A program made the translations under genes and the position numbers. Under the pieces are notes generated by a model that searched no databases, was not told the origin of the DNA, and saw only the letters and a program-made list of their open reading frames with translations. Shown in pieces: positions 19,749-28,460 of a DNA stretch of 64,000 nt. Positions within the stretch are counted from its first letter, which is position 1, and the number at the start of each line of letters is the position of its first letter. The DNA is taken from positions 992,001 through 1,056,000 of the forward strand of contig JAYQIQ010000004.1 of NCBI GenBank assembly GCA_038141705.1, read 5' to 3'. This DNA comes from Eutrophomonas brisbanensis (GTDB lineage Bacteria > Pseudomonadota > Gammaproteobacteria > Burkholderiales > Eutrophovitaceae).

Positions 19749-20129
19749 ATGGCTAACACTAGAATCACTACCAAGCTGGCCCCAGCTGCCGTTGGCGCTT
19801 ATTCTCAAGCAGTTAAGGTAAATAATACGGTTTATGTTTCTGGACAAATTGGACTCACGCCAAATGGTGAGCTTCTCGTTGGTTTTGAGGCGCAAGCTCG
19901 TCAAGTTCTAGAGAATCTGGAAAAGATAGTGAGCACATGTGATTTGGATAGAGGTGACTTCGTAAAGCTCACCGTTTTTCTCGTTGATTTAAGCGAGTTT
20001 TCTAAATTAAACGAAATCATGGCTGATTTTTTTGGTGGAAGTTTTCCGGCTCGATCGGCAGTAGAGGTAACGCGGCTTCCCAAAGATGCCCTCGTTGAGA
20101 TTGATGCAATTGCTGTCTGCCAGAGCTAG
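19749..20129 (+). CDS. ridA: RidA family reactive enamine/imine deaminase
   Basis: RidA hydrolyses reactive enamines and imines such as 2-aminoacrylate. I take the ATG at 19749, preceded by TTGGAG, rather than the upstream TTG at 19737; this gives 126 residues, the family size. Seen: AVGAYSQAVKVNNTVYVSGQ, the conserved F..YF-like NEIMADFFGGSFPARSAVEV, with the arginine that binds the substrate carboxylate, and a late ALVEIDAIA with its conserved glutamate. It lies 23 bases before recG, a pairing common in betaproteobacteria, and is divergent from kup across about 160 AT-rich bases. Confidence 0.93.
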   Translation: MANTRITTKLAPAAVGAYSQAVKVNNTVYVSGQIGLTPNGELLVGFEAQARQVLENLEKIVSTCDLDRGDFVKLTVFLVDLSEFSKLNEIMADFFGGSFPARSAVEVTRLPKDALVEIDAIAVCQS

Positions 20130-20152
20130 TATTTCCCTTACCGTTTAATGAT

Positions 20153-22222
20153 GTGTCCATTATCTTGAGACCTAAAACTTCAAAAAATCCGTCTGCCAGT
20201 TCTGGTGATTTGTCGATAGCCTCAAAGGTTGCTTGGGAAAAATTCAAGAAGTTGGGCGTTGAGACGGCTGAGGATTTGGTGATGTTTTTCCCAAATCGCT
20301 ATGAAGATGAAACGTCGGTTCAAAAAATAAAAGATGCTCCAACAGGATTATTTTTGCAGGTCGAAGTAGAGGTTGTGGAAGTTAAGGTGGAATACAGGCC
20401 TCGACGACAACTGGTCGTTTACGTCAAGGATTCCACTGATTCAGCAGTTTTTCGGTATTTTAATTTCTATCCCAGTCAACAGCGAAGTTTTGAGCCCGGT
20501 AGTTTGGTGCGAGCGGTTGGAGAATTTCGCGACAACCTGTTCCGTTTGAAAGAAATGATTCACCCTAGGGTTCGGCGAGTCACTAAAAATACCCCCCTAC
20601 AAGAAAAATTGCCCCCCATTTATCCAACCCCCAAAGGCCTTACGCAGCCCACCATTAGGACTGCGATTGAACGTGCCCTCAAAAAAATAGAGCTGTTAGA
20701 TACCCTGAGTTTACAAGTGAGGGCTTCGCTTGGCTTGGACGAAATAAGTCAGAGTATTCGGGTTTTACATCAGCCTCCAAAAAATTCTGATCAAAGCAAG
20801 TTGGCAACTCGAGAGCATCCTGCTTGGGTACGAATTAAGTTTGATGAGCTTTTAGCTCAGCAATTATTGATGCGTGTCAACTACGACCGCCGGAAGCAAT
20901 ACAAGGCTATAGCTCTTAATGAGGAGAAAAAACTTACGCAGACATTTTTGCAAGCGTTGTCTTTTAATCTGACACGAGCTCAGGAGGAGGTGCTATCGCA
21001 CATTCGAGCGGATTTGGCTAAGAGCATACCTATGCGAAGATTGTTGCAGGGAGATGTGGGAAGCGGGAAAACGGTCGTTGCTGCATTGGCAGCGCTTCAG
21101 ACGATCGGCGCTGGACATCAAGTGGCAATGATGGTGCCAACAGAAATTCTCTCTGAACAGCATTTCAAAAAAATTGCGGATTGGTTTCTGCCACTTGGAA
21201 TCAATGTCTTGAGGCTCACGGGAAGTATGTCTAGATCGGAAAGAAAATTGATTTTGGATAAACTGCTGGTAGAGGAAAAGTTAATTATTGTAGGTACCCA
21301 CGCACTTTTCCAAGATGATGTGATATTTAAAAGTTTGGGCCTCACTATTATCGATGAGCAGCATCGATTCGGAGTACGTCAAAGACTGAAGCTTGTCGAG
21401 AAAGGAGAAAATGTACTCGAGCAAACCCATCAACTCATGATGAGTGCGACTCCGATACCTCGAACGCTGGCCATGAGTTTTTACGGAGACTTGGATGTTT
21501 CGGTCATCGATGAACTCCCGCCTGGAAGAACGCCAGTCCTTACTAAGCTCGTAAACAACAGCCGGAAGGCGGAGGTCTTACACCGAGTACGTGACGCGTG
21601 TAGTGTTGGGCAACAAGTTTATTGGGTATGTCCTTTAATTGAAGAGTCCGAAACCCTTCAACTTGAAACCGCGATCGCGACATTCGAGCGGGTGCAACAC
21701 GATTTTCCGATGTTGAAAGTAGGTTTGGTGCACGGCCGGCTAAAGGCAACAGAAAAAGCGGAGGTCATGTCGCGCTTCCAACGCGGAGAGATTGATCTCC
21801 TCGTCGCGACGACTGTTATCGAAGTCGGCGTAGATGTGCCTAACGCCACAGTCATGATTATCGAAAATGCGGAGCGAATGGGACTTTCACAACTCCATCA
21901 GTTGAGAGGAAGAGTGGGTAGGGGTGCTAAGTCCAGCACGTGCATTCTTATGTACGACCAAAAACTCACCGTACTTGCGAAAGAGCGACTCAAAATTATT
22001 TTTGAACATACAGATGGGTTTAAGGTGGCTCAGCTTGACCTTAAGATGCGTGGCCCTGGTGAGGTATTAGGTGCAAAGCAGTCGGGTGTTCCGATGTTGC
22101 GATATGTAGATCTCGAAGAGGATGAGGCTTTACTGTCTTCAGCTAGAGCGGCTGCTGAGGATATGATTGCAAATGATAAAAAATCTGCGATGAGACATAT
22201 TGCCTCGCTGGTATGGAAATAG
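20153..22222 (+). CDS. recG: ATP-dependent DNA helicase RecG
   Basis: RecG remodels stalled replication forks and Holliday junctions. The 689-residue protein is intact (E. coli 693). The N-terminal wedge domain includes VMFFPNRYED and the OB-fold region. Helicase motifs follow: Walker A GDVGSGKTVVA, motif II DEQHRFG, motif III MSATPIPRT, and a second RecA-like domain with VATTVIEVGVDVPNA and QLRGRVGRG. The start is GTG at 20153. It is one of the few long genes here without a frame break. Confidence 0.97.
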   Translation: MSIILRPKTSKNPSASSGDLSIASKVAWEKFKKLGVETAEDLVMFFPNRYEDETSVQKIKDAPTGLFLQVEVEVVEVKVEYRPRRQLVVYVKDSTDSAVFRYFNFYPSQQRSFEPGSLVRAVGEFRDNLFRLKEMIHPRVRRVTKNTPLQEKLPPIYPTPKGLTQPTIRTAIERALKKIELLDTLSLQVRASLGLDEISQSIRVLHQPPKNSDQSKLATREHPAWVRIKFDELLAQQLLMRVNYDRRKQYKAIALNEEKKLTQTFLQALSFNLTRAQEEVLSHIRADLAKSIPMRRLLQGDVGSGKTVVAALAALQTIGAGHQVAMMVPTEILSEQHFKKIADWFLPLGINVLRLTGSMSRSERKLILDKLLVEEKLIIVGTHALFQDDVIFKSLGLTIIDEQHRFGVRQRLKLVEKGENVLEQTHQLMMSATPIPRTLAMSFYGDLDVSVIDELPPGRTPVLTKLVNNSRKAEVLHRVRDACSVGQQVYWVCPLIEESETLQLETAIATFERVQHDFPMLKVGLVHGRLKATEKAEVMSRFQRGEIDLLVATTVIEVGVDVPNATVMIIENAERMGLSQLHQLRGRVGRGAKSSTCILMYDQKLTVLAKERLKIIFEHTDGFKVAQLDLKMRGPGEVLGAKQSGVPMLRYVDLEEDEALLSSARAAAEDMIANDKKSAMRHIASLVWK

Positions 22223-22244
22223 AAAAAATTAGTGATGGTTTAGT

Positions 22245-23116
22245 ATGGGTTTTTTGGCATCTCGGCTAAAAAGTTATGCGCTCTTAATTCGTCTCCATAA
22301 ACCAATTGGAACGTTACTGTTGTTGTGGCCAACTTTATGGGCGCTTTGGATGGCGAGCAATGGCGATGTGAGTTTTCATTTGTTCCTAGTGTTCACAGTC
22401 GGAACCTTCCTCATGAGATCAGCAGGATGTGCGATTAACGACTATGCAGATAGAAACTACGATCCTCATGTAAAGCGAACTCAATACCGACCCCTTGCTT
22501 CTGGGCAGATCAAGTCGATTGAGGCCGTCTCCGTTGCTGTAGTTCTATCAGCTTTCGCTTTCATGCTCGTGTTGACCCTCAATAGACTCACCATCAGTTT
22601 GTCTTTTATTGCGCTTTTCCTTGCGGTGACGTACCCGTTTACGAAACGTTTTTTCGTAATTCCGCAAGCCTATCTGGGTATCGCGTTTGGTTTTGGAATC
22701 CCAATGGCTTGGGCGGCACAGACGAATGAACTCAGCCTTACAACTTGGATTATTTTGCTTAGCAAATATCTTTCTGGGCGGCGGCATACGATACCGAGTA
22801 TGCGATGGTAGATCGAGACGATGATTTAAAGTTGGGCATTCATACAACCGCGATTCTTTTCGGAAAGTACGATGTGCTGGCAGTTTTTGTATGCCATTTG
22901 ATTTTTATAGCTGGACTGGCGCTGGCTGGTTTCCTTAACCACAGCGGGGTATTGTTTTATATCGGGCTGCTTAGCGCAATTATCGCATTGTCGTTTCAAT
23001 ATCCGATGATCGCGAGACGGGAAAGAGATGGATGTTTCCGTGCGTTTAACCACAATAATTTAGTTGGAGGGATTGTCTTCTTGGGGATCTTTATTGATTC
23101 GTTAATTAATATCTGA
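22245..23116 (+). CDS. ubiA: 4-hydroxybenzoate octaprenyltransferase (two clustered frame breaks near 22758-22774)
   Basis: UbiA prenylates 4-hydroxybenzoate in ubiquinone synthesis and is an integral membrane protein. The first aspartate-rich motif is NDYADRNYD (residues 65-73). The second, DRDDD, lies in the second frame. Between them the frame shifts twice: removing one base near 22758 and one near 22774 restores LANIFWAAAYDTEYAMVDRDDD, matching E. coli UbiA closely, and gives 289 residues (E. coli 290). It follows recG by 22 bases. UbiH at 33.6 kb serves the same pathway. Confidence 0.92.
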
Positions 23117-23161
23117 AGAATCCATAAGCGCATCGTTTGATGTAAAAAATATCCAACAGGG

Positions 23162-23170
23162 TGATATAAT
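23162..23170 (+). promoter_or_regulatory. candidate extended -10 promoter element for the cytochrome c gene
   Basis: TGATATAAT is an exact extended -10 (TG, one base, TATAAT), about 63 bases before the cytochrome start codon. A TTGATG at 23137 is too far upstream (22-base spacer) to be a good -35, which fits an extended -10 promoter. This is inference from base pattern only. Confidence 0.45.
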
Positions 23171-23232
23171 TTGAGTAAGCTAGTATCTAAGTGAAATTAG
23201 CAAAAGTTTCGATGTTTTAGAAAGGTAAATTT

Positions 23233-23553
23233 ATGAAGAAAGTAGTTTTATCTTGCTTGGTGGCTTTAGGATTCGGACTTTCTTTCCAAGCCCAGGCAGT
23301 GGACGCAGAAAAGGCTATGGCGTTGGCTCAGGCAAAGAATTGCTTGGCCTGTCACAAGATTGACATCAAGATCGTCGGCCCATCTTATAAGCAAGTTGCA
23401 GCGAAATACAAGGGTGATGCGTCTGCGGTTGACTCACTCGCTCAAAAGGTTATTAAGGGAACAAGCGGCACTTGGGGAAACATACCAATGCCACCCAATC
23501 CGGTTACTGCGGATGAGGCAAAACTGCTAGTTCAGTGGATTCTTAGCTTGTAA
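23233..23553 (+). CDS. small periplasmic cytochrome c (c551/c552 type)
   Basis: The 106-residue product starts with a signal peptide (MKKVVLSCLVALGFGLSF, likely cut after AQA near residue 22). It binds one haem through CLACH (Cys37, Cys40, His41). The distal ligand is probably Met86 in NIPMPPN, as in class I cytochromes c551/c552, followed by a C-terminal helix ending LLVQWILSL. It is a soluble periplasmic electron carrier. GAAAGG lies upstream of the ATG. It is monocistronic: an extended -10 precedes it and a strong terminator follows. Confidence 0.93.
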   Translation: MKKVVLSCLVALGFGLSFQAQAVDAEKAMALAQAKNCLACHKIDIKIVGPSYKQVAAKYKGDASAVDSLAQKVIKGTSGTWGNIPMPPNPVTADEAKLLVQWILSL

Positions 23554-23573
23554 GGCTGTCTTATTAAATTAGC

Positions 23574-23606
23574 GAAAAAACCGACTCTTCGAGTCGGTTT
23601 TTTTTT
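23574..23606 (+). terminator. Rho-independent terminator after the cytochrome c gene
   Basis: A run of A is followed by the stem CCGACTC/GAGTCGG (23581-23597, loop TTC) and nine T (23598-23606). The A and T runs can extend the stem. It is the clearest intrinsic terminator in the window and separates the cytochrome gene from the liv operon. Because the element is also A/T-symmetric it may work on both strands. Confidence 0.92.
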
Positions 23607-23719
23607 GCATTCAATGTTGATCTTGGTGTTTGATTCAAGACAATACAGAGTAAGTCGCATATCGGGTAAGATTCATATCACAGCGATAAGCGAGAGTAAT
23701 TTTTTGGGAGGTAAAAACC

Positions 23720-24874
23720 ATGCAAAAAAACTTTCTATTAATTCTTATGGCGGGACTTTTCACCCTTGTTGGGTGTGGAGATGGCGGTTCGGGAGCTGAC
23801 GGTTCCGGCAAAATCATAAAAATTGGTCACGTTGCTCCGTTGACGGGTCCCATATCACACCTCGGCAAGGACAACGAGCGTGGGGCCCAACTGGCAATAG
23901 ATGAAGCTAATGCTGCAGGAATTACAATAGGTGGTGAGAAAGTCGAATTTAGGCTTTTGTCAGAAGACGACGAGGCGAATCCACAAAAAGGTACAGTTGT
24001 GGCGCAAAAGCTGGTTGATTCGGGTGTCGCTGGTGTGATTGGCCACCTCAATTCCGGTACCACCATCCCGGCATCAAAAATTTATCATGATGCGGGGCTA
24101 GCTCAGATATCCCCTTCCGCAACGGCAATTATGTATACGCATCAGGGATACAAAACGGCTTTTCGCGTGATGGCGAACGATGAGCAGCAAGGTAAGGTTC
24201 TGGGAGATTATGCTGTTAAAACGATCGGGGCCAAGAAAATCGCTGTTATTGATGACAGAAGTGCTTACGGGAAAGGGCTTGCTGATGAGTTTGAAAAAGC
24301 CGCTAAATCAGCGGGCGGTGAGATTGTCACAAGAGAGTTTACCGATACGACAAAAACTGACTTTACAGCGATACTGACGAAAATAAAGGGCTTGAATCCA
24401 GATGTGATTTTTTACGGAGGAATGGACGCTCAAGCGGGCCCTATGATGAAGCAAGTGAAGAATCTGGGAATTACGGCAACGTATCTAAGTGGTGATGGAA
24501 TTCAATCAAAACAGTTCCTCGTACTTGCAGGCGAGGAGGGTGAGGGCGCTTACGCTTCGTCTCCAGGTCTGCCTTTAGAGAAAATGGATGGTGGAAAATC
24601 TTTCCAAGAGAAGTTTCTTCAGACCTATCATGAGGACATCCAAATTTATGCTCCATTTACTTACGATGCTACGAGCATTTTGATCGATGCTATGGTCCGA
24701 GCGGATTCTTCAAATCCAGAATCATATTTGCCGTTACTCTCTCAAACCGATTACCAGGGCGTTACGGGGCAAATCAGATTCGATGAAAATGGAGACCTGC
24801 GTGGAGGAAGTATTAGTCTGTATCGCGTAAAAAATGGAGAGTGGGAATACATCGAAACAGTAGGCGGCGAGTAA
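23720..24874 (+). CDS. periplasmic substrate-binding lipoprotein of a branched-chain amino acid-type ABC transporter
   Basis: The 384-residue LivJ/LivK-like binding protein has a lipoprotein signal: hydrophobic MQKNFLLILMAGLFTLVGC with lipobox LVGC and acylated Cys19, then a glycine/serine-rich linker. The mature part starts IKIGHVAPLTGPISHLGKD, typical of the type I periplasmic binding fold, and includes VIGHLNSGTTIPASKIY and ITATYLSGDG. It is the first gene of a complete five-gene transporter. The ligand (leucine/isoleucine/valine, or another amide or amino acid) cannot be told from sequence. It starts at ATG 23720, with GGGAGG upstream. Confidence 0.9.
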   Translation: MQKNFLLILMAGLFTLVGCGDGGSGADGSGKIIKIGHVAPLTGPISHLGKDNERGAQLAIDEANAAGITIGGEKVEFRLLSEDDEANPQKGTVVAQKLVDSGVAGVIGHLNSGTTIPASKIYHDAGLAQISPSATAIMYTHQGYKTAFRVMANDEQQGKVLGDYAVKTIGAKKIAVIDDRSAYGKGLADEFEKAAKSAGGEIVTREFTDTTKTDFTAILTKIKGLNPDVIFYGGMDAQAGPMMKQVKNLGITATYLSGDGIQSKQFLVLAGEEGEGAYASSPGLPLEKMDGGKSFQEKFLQTYHEDIQIYAPFTYDATSILIDAMVRADSSNPESYLPLLSQTDYQGVTGQIRFDENGDLRGGSISLYRVKNGEWEYIETVGGE

Positions 24875-24903
24875 GCCTCTGGTGAATAAAGCTTTGCTTG
24901 AAG

Positions 24904-24923
24904 GCGGCGCCAAAAGGCGCCGC
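24904..24923 (+). promoter_or_regulatory. intercistronic hairpin between the binding-protein gene and the permease genes
   Basis: An 8-base-pair GC-rich stem, GCGGCGCC/GGCGCCGC, closes an AAAA loop, followed after a few bases by a short T5 run. It lies in the 69-base gap between the binding-protein stop and the LivH start. Such hairpins usually give partial termination or 3' protection, so that more binding protein than permease is made. The structure is seen; the role is inferred. Confidence 0.65.
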
Positions 24924-24943
24924 TCACGTTTTTAAGTTTTGTT

Positions 24944-25873
24944 ATGGATATTTTTTTTCAACAAGTTATTAACGGCCTCGTACTTGGGAGCGTCTACGCT
25001 CTAGTCGCTCTTGGATACACCATGGTTTATGGGATCTTAGGCCTTATCAATTTCGCTCATGGCGAGGTTGTAATGGTGGGCGCGATGATCGCTTTAGCTA
25101 CAGTTGCATACCTTTTCGGCTATTTCCCAGAGATGAATCCGATAGTGATGGTGCTGATTGCTGCGACCACCTCAGTCATTAGTTGTATGGTGTTGTCGTA
25201 TTTTATAGAACGCCTTGCTTATCGACCGCTTCGGAAGGCACCGCGTCTGGCGCCACTGATAACAGCAATAGGAATTTCCATTCTGCTTCAAAACCTCGCG
25301 ATGATTATTTGGGGCAGGCAGTACAAAACGGTACCCAAAATATTCTCGTTTGAGACACGTGAGTTTCTTGGTGCCAATATCACCGACCTACAAATTTTTA
25401 TAATCGTCCTCTCTGCAATCTTAATGACACTCCTTTTGTTTATTGTGAATTATTCAAAGCTTGGGCGCGCCATGCGAGCTACATCGGAGAGTCAACGTAT
25501 AGCGGGGCTGCTAGGAGTGAACATCAATAAAATTATTTCCTTCACGTTCGTAATTGGTGCGGGACTCGGTGCGGTTGCTGGAATCCTAGTTGCGGCTAAC
25601 TACAGCGTTGCTCATTACTCTATGGGATTTATGTTGGGCCTCAAAGCCTTCACCGCAGCGGTGCTAGGTGGCATAGGTAATCTGGGTGGGGCAGTTCTAG
25701 GTGGGCTGTTACTGGGTCTAATCGAAAGCATTGGGGCTGGATATATAGGAGATATCACGGGTGGTTTTCTTGGAAGCCACTACCAAGATGTATTCGCATT
25801 TTTAGTACTCATTATCGTTTTAGTTTTTCGTCCTACAGGAATTATGGGCGAAAGAGTCTCTGAGAGAGCGTGA
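24944..25873 (+). CDS. livH: branched-chain amino acid-type ABC transporter permease LivH
   Basis: A 309-residue inner-membrane permease with about eight hydrophobic segments. The start reads QQVINGLVLGSVYALVALGYTMVYG and then GLINFAHGEVVMVGA, which is the LivH signature. Further on it has RAMRATSESQRIAGLLGV, the coupling-helix region, and GLKAFTAAVLGGIGNLGGA. It forms the channel with the LivM-type protein encoded next; the two genes overlap by four bases. Start is ATG at 24944. Confidence 0.93.
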   Translation: MDIFFQQVINGLVLGSVYALVALGYTMVYGILGLINFAHGEVVMVGAMIALATVAYLFGYFPEMNPIVMVLIAATTSVISCMVLSYFIERLAYRPLRKAPRLAPLITAIGISILLQNLAMIIWGRQYKTVPKIFSFETREFLGANITDLQIFIIVLSAILMTLLLFIVNYSKLGRAMRATSESQRIAGLLGVNINKIISFTFVIGAGLGAVAGILVAANYSVAHYSMGFMLGLKAFTAAVLGGIGNLGGAVLGGLLLGLIESIGAGYIGDITGGFLGSHYQDVFAFLVLIIVLVFRPTGIMGERVSERA

Positions 25874-26958
25874 TGAGTATTATTTCGATAGGAATAGAAA
25901 AAATACGGCGCAACAAACGCCTCCTTTTTATTGGTTATTTACTTCTCGCTGTCGCGCTTGTTTTTCTTCCGTTCTTGCTGAGCAATACGGTTGGCCGAAC
26001 TTGGGTCCGTATTTTAGATTTTGCTTTGATCTACGCGATGCTCGCGCTTGGTTTAAATATCGTCGTTGGTTTTGCTGGATTATTAGATCTGGGTTATATC
26101 GCGTTCTACGCAGTCGGTGCGTATGCATGGGCACTACTGGCCTCACCGCAATTTGGCCTGCATCTCCCGTTCTGGGCAATACTGCCAATCGGAGCTGGTG
26201 TTGCTGCTCTGTTCGGAATTTTATTGGGGGCACCAACTCTACGTTTGAGAGGTGATTATCTTGCTATCGTCACCTTGGGATTTGGAGAAATTATTCGAAT
26301 CTTCCTCAATAATCTAGATCACCCGGTCAATGTTACGAATGGGCCAATTGGAATTAACAAAATTGATCCGATAGTCATCGCGGGTGCGGATCTCACTCGA
26401 ACACATGAGATTCTAGGCATCCAGTTTTCTGGGGCACACATCTATTACTACGTTTTAGTTTTATTGCTAATGATCACAGTTCTCATTTGTGTGCGATTAG
26501 AAAATTCGCGACTTGGTCGGGCGTGGATTGCGGTCCGAGAGGATGAGCTTGCCGCTCAAGCGATGGGAATAAATACGAGAAACGTAAAACTTTTGGCGTT
26601 TGCGTTAGGAGCAACCTTTGGAGGTGTTGCCGGTGGATTATTTGCTAGCCTTCAAGGTTTTGTTAGTCCCGAGAGCTTTGTGCTACTCGAGTCCATCATG
26701 GTGCTTTGTATGGTTGTGCTTGGTGGGATGGGGCACATATTTGGCGTGTTACTTGGTGCATTATTGCTGACTACGCTTCCTGAAATACTTCGCTCCACAG
26801 CGTCTCCAATTCAAGAAAGTTTATTTGGCGCCGTTTATATTGATCCAGAGGCATTGCGTATGCTGTTATTCGGACTTGCGCTTATTTTAGTAATGCTTGT
26901 GCGCCCCACTGGTTTGTGGCCAGGTACGACTCGTAAACAGCTCGGGAATAAGGGTTAG
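25870..26958 (+). CDS. livM: branched-chain amino acid-type ABC transporter permease LivM
   Basis: The second permease (362 residues). It shows LNIVVGFAGLLDLGYIAFYAVGAY, APTLRLRGDYLAIVTLGFGEI and GRAWIAVREDELAAQAMGI, all family marks, with roughly ten hydrophobic segments and a basic N-terminus. The start is GTG at 25870 or the next codon, ATG at 25873; either overlaps the livH stop. It ends with VRPTGLWPG. It partners LivH and receives the two ATPases encoded downstream. Confidence 0.93.
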   Translation: MMSIISIGIEKIRRNKRLLFIGYLLLAVALVFLPFLLSNTVGRTWVRILDFALIYAMLALGLNIVVGFAGLLDLGYIAFYAVGAYAWALLASPQFGLHLPFWAILPIGAGVAALFGILLGAPTLRLRGDYLAIVTLGFGEIIRIFLNNLDHPVNVTNGPIGINKIDPIVIAGADLTRTHEILGIQFSGAHIYYYVLVLLLMITVLICVRLENSRLGRAWIAVREDELAAQAMGINTRNVKLLAFALGATFGGVAGGLFASLQGFVSPESFVLLESIMVLCMVVLGGMGHIFGVLLGALLLTTLPEILRSTASPIQESLFGAVYIDPEALRMLLFGLALILVMLVRPTGLWPGTTRKQLGNKG

Positions 26959-26978
26959 GCCCTTACGATATTTCAACG

Positions 26979-27743
26979 ATGAAATTACTCGATCTCAAAT
27001 CTGTCGGAAAAAAATTTGGAGGTGTGCAGGCGCTCAATGATGTCAATCTTTCCGTTCAATCGGGAGAGATCTATGGGCTTATTGGGCCGAATGGAGCGGG
27101 TAAAACCACTTTATTTAATTTACTCACGGGTGTGTACTCGCCGGATGTTGGGGAAATTAACTTTGATCGCACATCTCTTGTTGGGCTTAAGCCTCATCAA
27201 GTAGCTAGTAGGGGTATCGCAAGGACTTTCCAAAACATCCGTTTATTCCAGGAGATGAGTGTCCTCGAGAATGTCATGGTTGGTTGCCATGCTAGGACAA
27301 AAGTTGGCGCTCTAGGTGCGGTATTAAAAACTAGGGCGTCGAGGGACGAGGAAGCGAATATTTATCATCAATCGATGGCATGGCTTGCTTATGTCGGAAT
27401 CGAATCCGAGGCGAGCTCTTTGTCAAAGAATTTATCCTACGGAGATCAGCGGCGCTTAGAGGTGGCTCGTGCATTGGCTACACAGCCGAAATTGCTGGCT
27501 TTAGACGAGCCAGCTGCAGGGATGAATGCAACAGAAACTGAGGAGTTAAAAGCGTTAATAAAAAAAATACGCGCTGATGGAGTTTCCGTTTTACTGATCG
27601 AACATGACGTCAAGTTGATTATGAGTCTTTGTGATCGTCTGGCTGTTTTGGATTATGGAGAGAAGATAGCAGAGGGCGAGCCGGATGCTGTGCGTGGAGA
27701 TCCAGCGGTGATCAAAGCTTATCTCGGGGGGAATCTACCTTGA
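26979..27743 (+). CDS. livG: branched-chain amino acid-type ABC transporter ATPase LivG
   Basis: A cytoplasmic ABC ATPase of 254 residues. Walker A is GPNGAGKTT, the LivG-type segment is RGIARTFQNIRLFQEMSVLENV, the signature is LSYGDQRRLEVARALA and Walker B LLALDEPAAGMN is followed by the switch histidine in LIEHDVKLIM. It begins 20 bases after livM. Its TGA stop overlaps the TTG start of livF. Confidence 0.95.
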   Translation: MKLLDLKSVGKKFGGVQALNDVNLSVQSGEIYGLIGPNGAGKTTLFNLLTGVYSPDVGEINFDRTSLVGLKPHQVASRGIARTFQNIRLFQEMSVLENVMVGCHARTKVGALGAVLKTRASRDEEANIYHQSMAWLAYVGIESEASSLSKNLSYGDQRRLEVARALATQPKLLALDEPAAGMNATETEELKALIKKIRADGVSVLLIEHDVKLIMSLCDRLAVLDYGEKIAEGEPDAVRGDPAVIKAYLGGNLP

Positions 27744-28456
27744 GTTATTTGACGGTTGAATCTTTGAGCGTATCGTATGGCGCGATAAGGGCTGCACGTG
27801 GCGTTAGTCTCAGCATCAAAGAGGGTGAGACGGTCGCTCTAATCGGCTCGAATGGGGCTGGTAAAAGTTCTACGCTCAATGCGATCGCGGGTTTAATTGG
27901 ACATACTGGTAAGGTAGGTTTTGACGGTATTGATATGTCGTCGTTTCCGGTTCATAAGCGAGCCGCTAAAGGCCTAGCACTTGTGCCTGAGGGACGAGGG
28001 GTTCTCGGTCGACTTACCGTAGACGAAAACCTTCGGATGGGTGCGTACTTAAGAGTCGACAGAAAATCAACTGCCGCAGATTTACTGCGGATTTATAAGC
28101 TGTTTCCTCGTTTAAACGAGCGACGTGGTCAAACTGGAGGGACCTTATCTGGGGGCGAGCAGCAGATGCTCGCTATCGGCCGTGCATTAATGGCGAGTCC
28201 TAAATTACTTCTGTTAGATGAACCCTCGATGGGACTTGCCCCTCTCATGGTCGAGAAAATTTTTGAAGTGATTCGAGAAATTTCGAGTTCCGGCGTTACT
28301 ATTTTCTTGGTTGAGCAGAATGCGCGCTTGGCTTTGGAGTCTAGTAATCGCGCCTATGTTATGGAGAGTGGGGAGTTGACGATGGAGGGCGACTCTCAAG
28401 AATTGCTACGAAGTTCTAAAGTCCGAGAATCCTATCTAGGCGAAGAAAATAGCTAG
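27740..28456 (+). CDS. livF: branched-chain amino acid-type ABC transporter ATPase LivF
   Basis: The second ATPase (238 residues). Walker A is GSNGAGKSS, followed by ALVPEGRGVLGRLTVDENL, a LivF mark. The signature is LSGGEQQMLAIGRALM, Walker B LLLLDEPSMGLAP, and the switch lies in LVEQNARLAL (glutamine then asparagine in place of histidine, as in LivF). Its start TTG shares bases with the livG stop (TTGA), which implies translational coupling. The gene ends directly against the convergent hemF stop with no base between them. Confidence 0.95.
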   Translation: MSYLTVESLSVSYGAIRAARGVSLSIKEGETVALIGSNGAGKSSTLNAIAGLIGHTGKVGFDGIDMSSFPVHKRAAKGLALVPEGRGVLGRLTVDENLRMGAYLRVDRKSTAADLLRIYKLFPRLNERRGQTGGTLSGGEQQMLAIGRALMASPKLLLLDEPSMGLAPLMVEKIFEVIREISSSGVTIFLVEQNARLALESSNRAYVMESGELTMEGDSQELLRSSKVRESYLGEENS

Positions 28457-28460
28457 CTAT
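28449..28460. other. palindrome spanning two abutting convergent stop codons
   Basis: ATAGCTAGCTAT is a perfect 12-base palindrome. It contains the livF stop TAG (28454-28456) and, on the other strand, the hemF stop TAG (28457-28459). The two genes share no bases and have none between them. It is too short to be a strong terminator alone. Confidence 0.7.
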
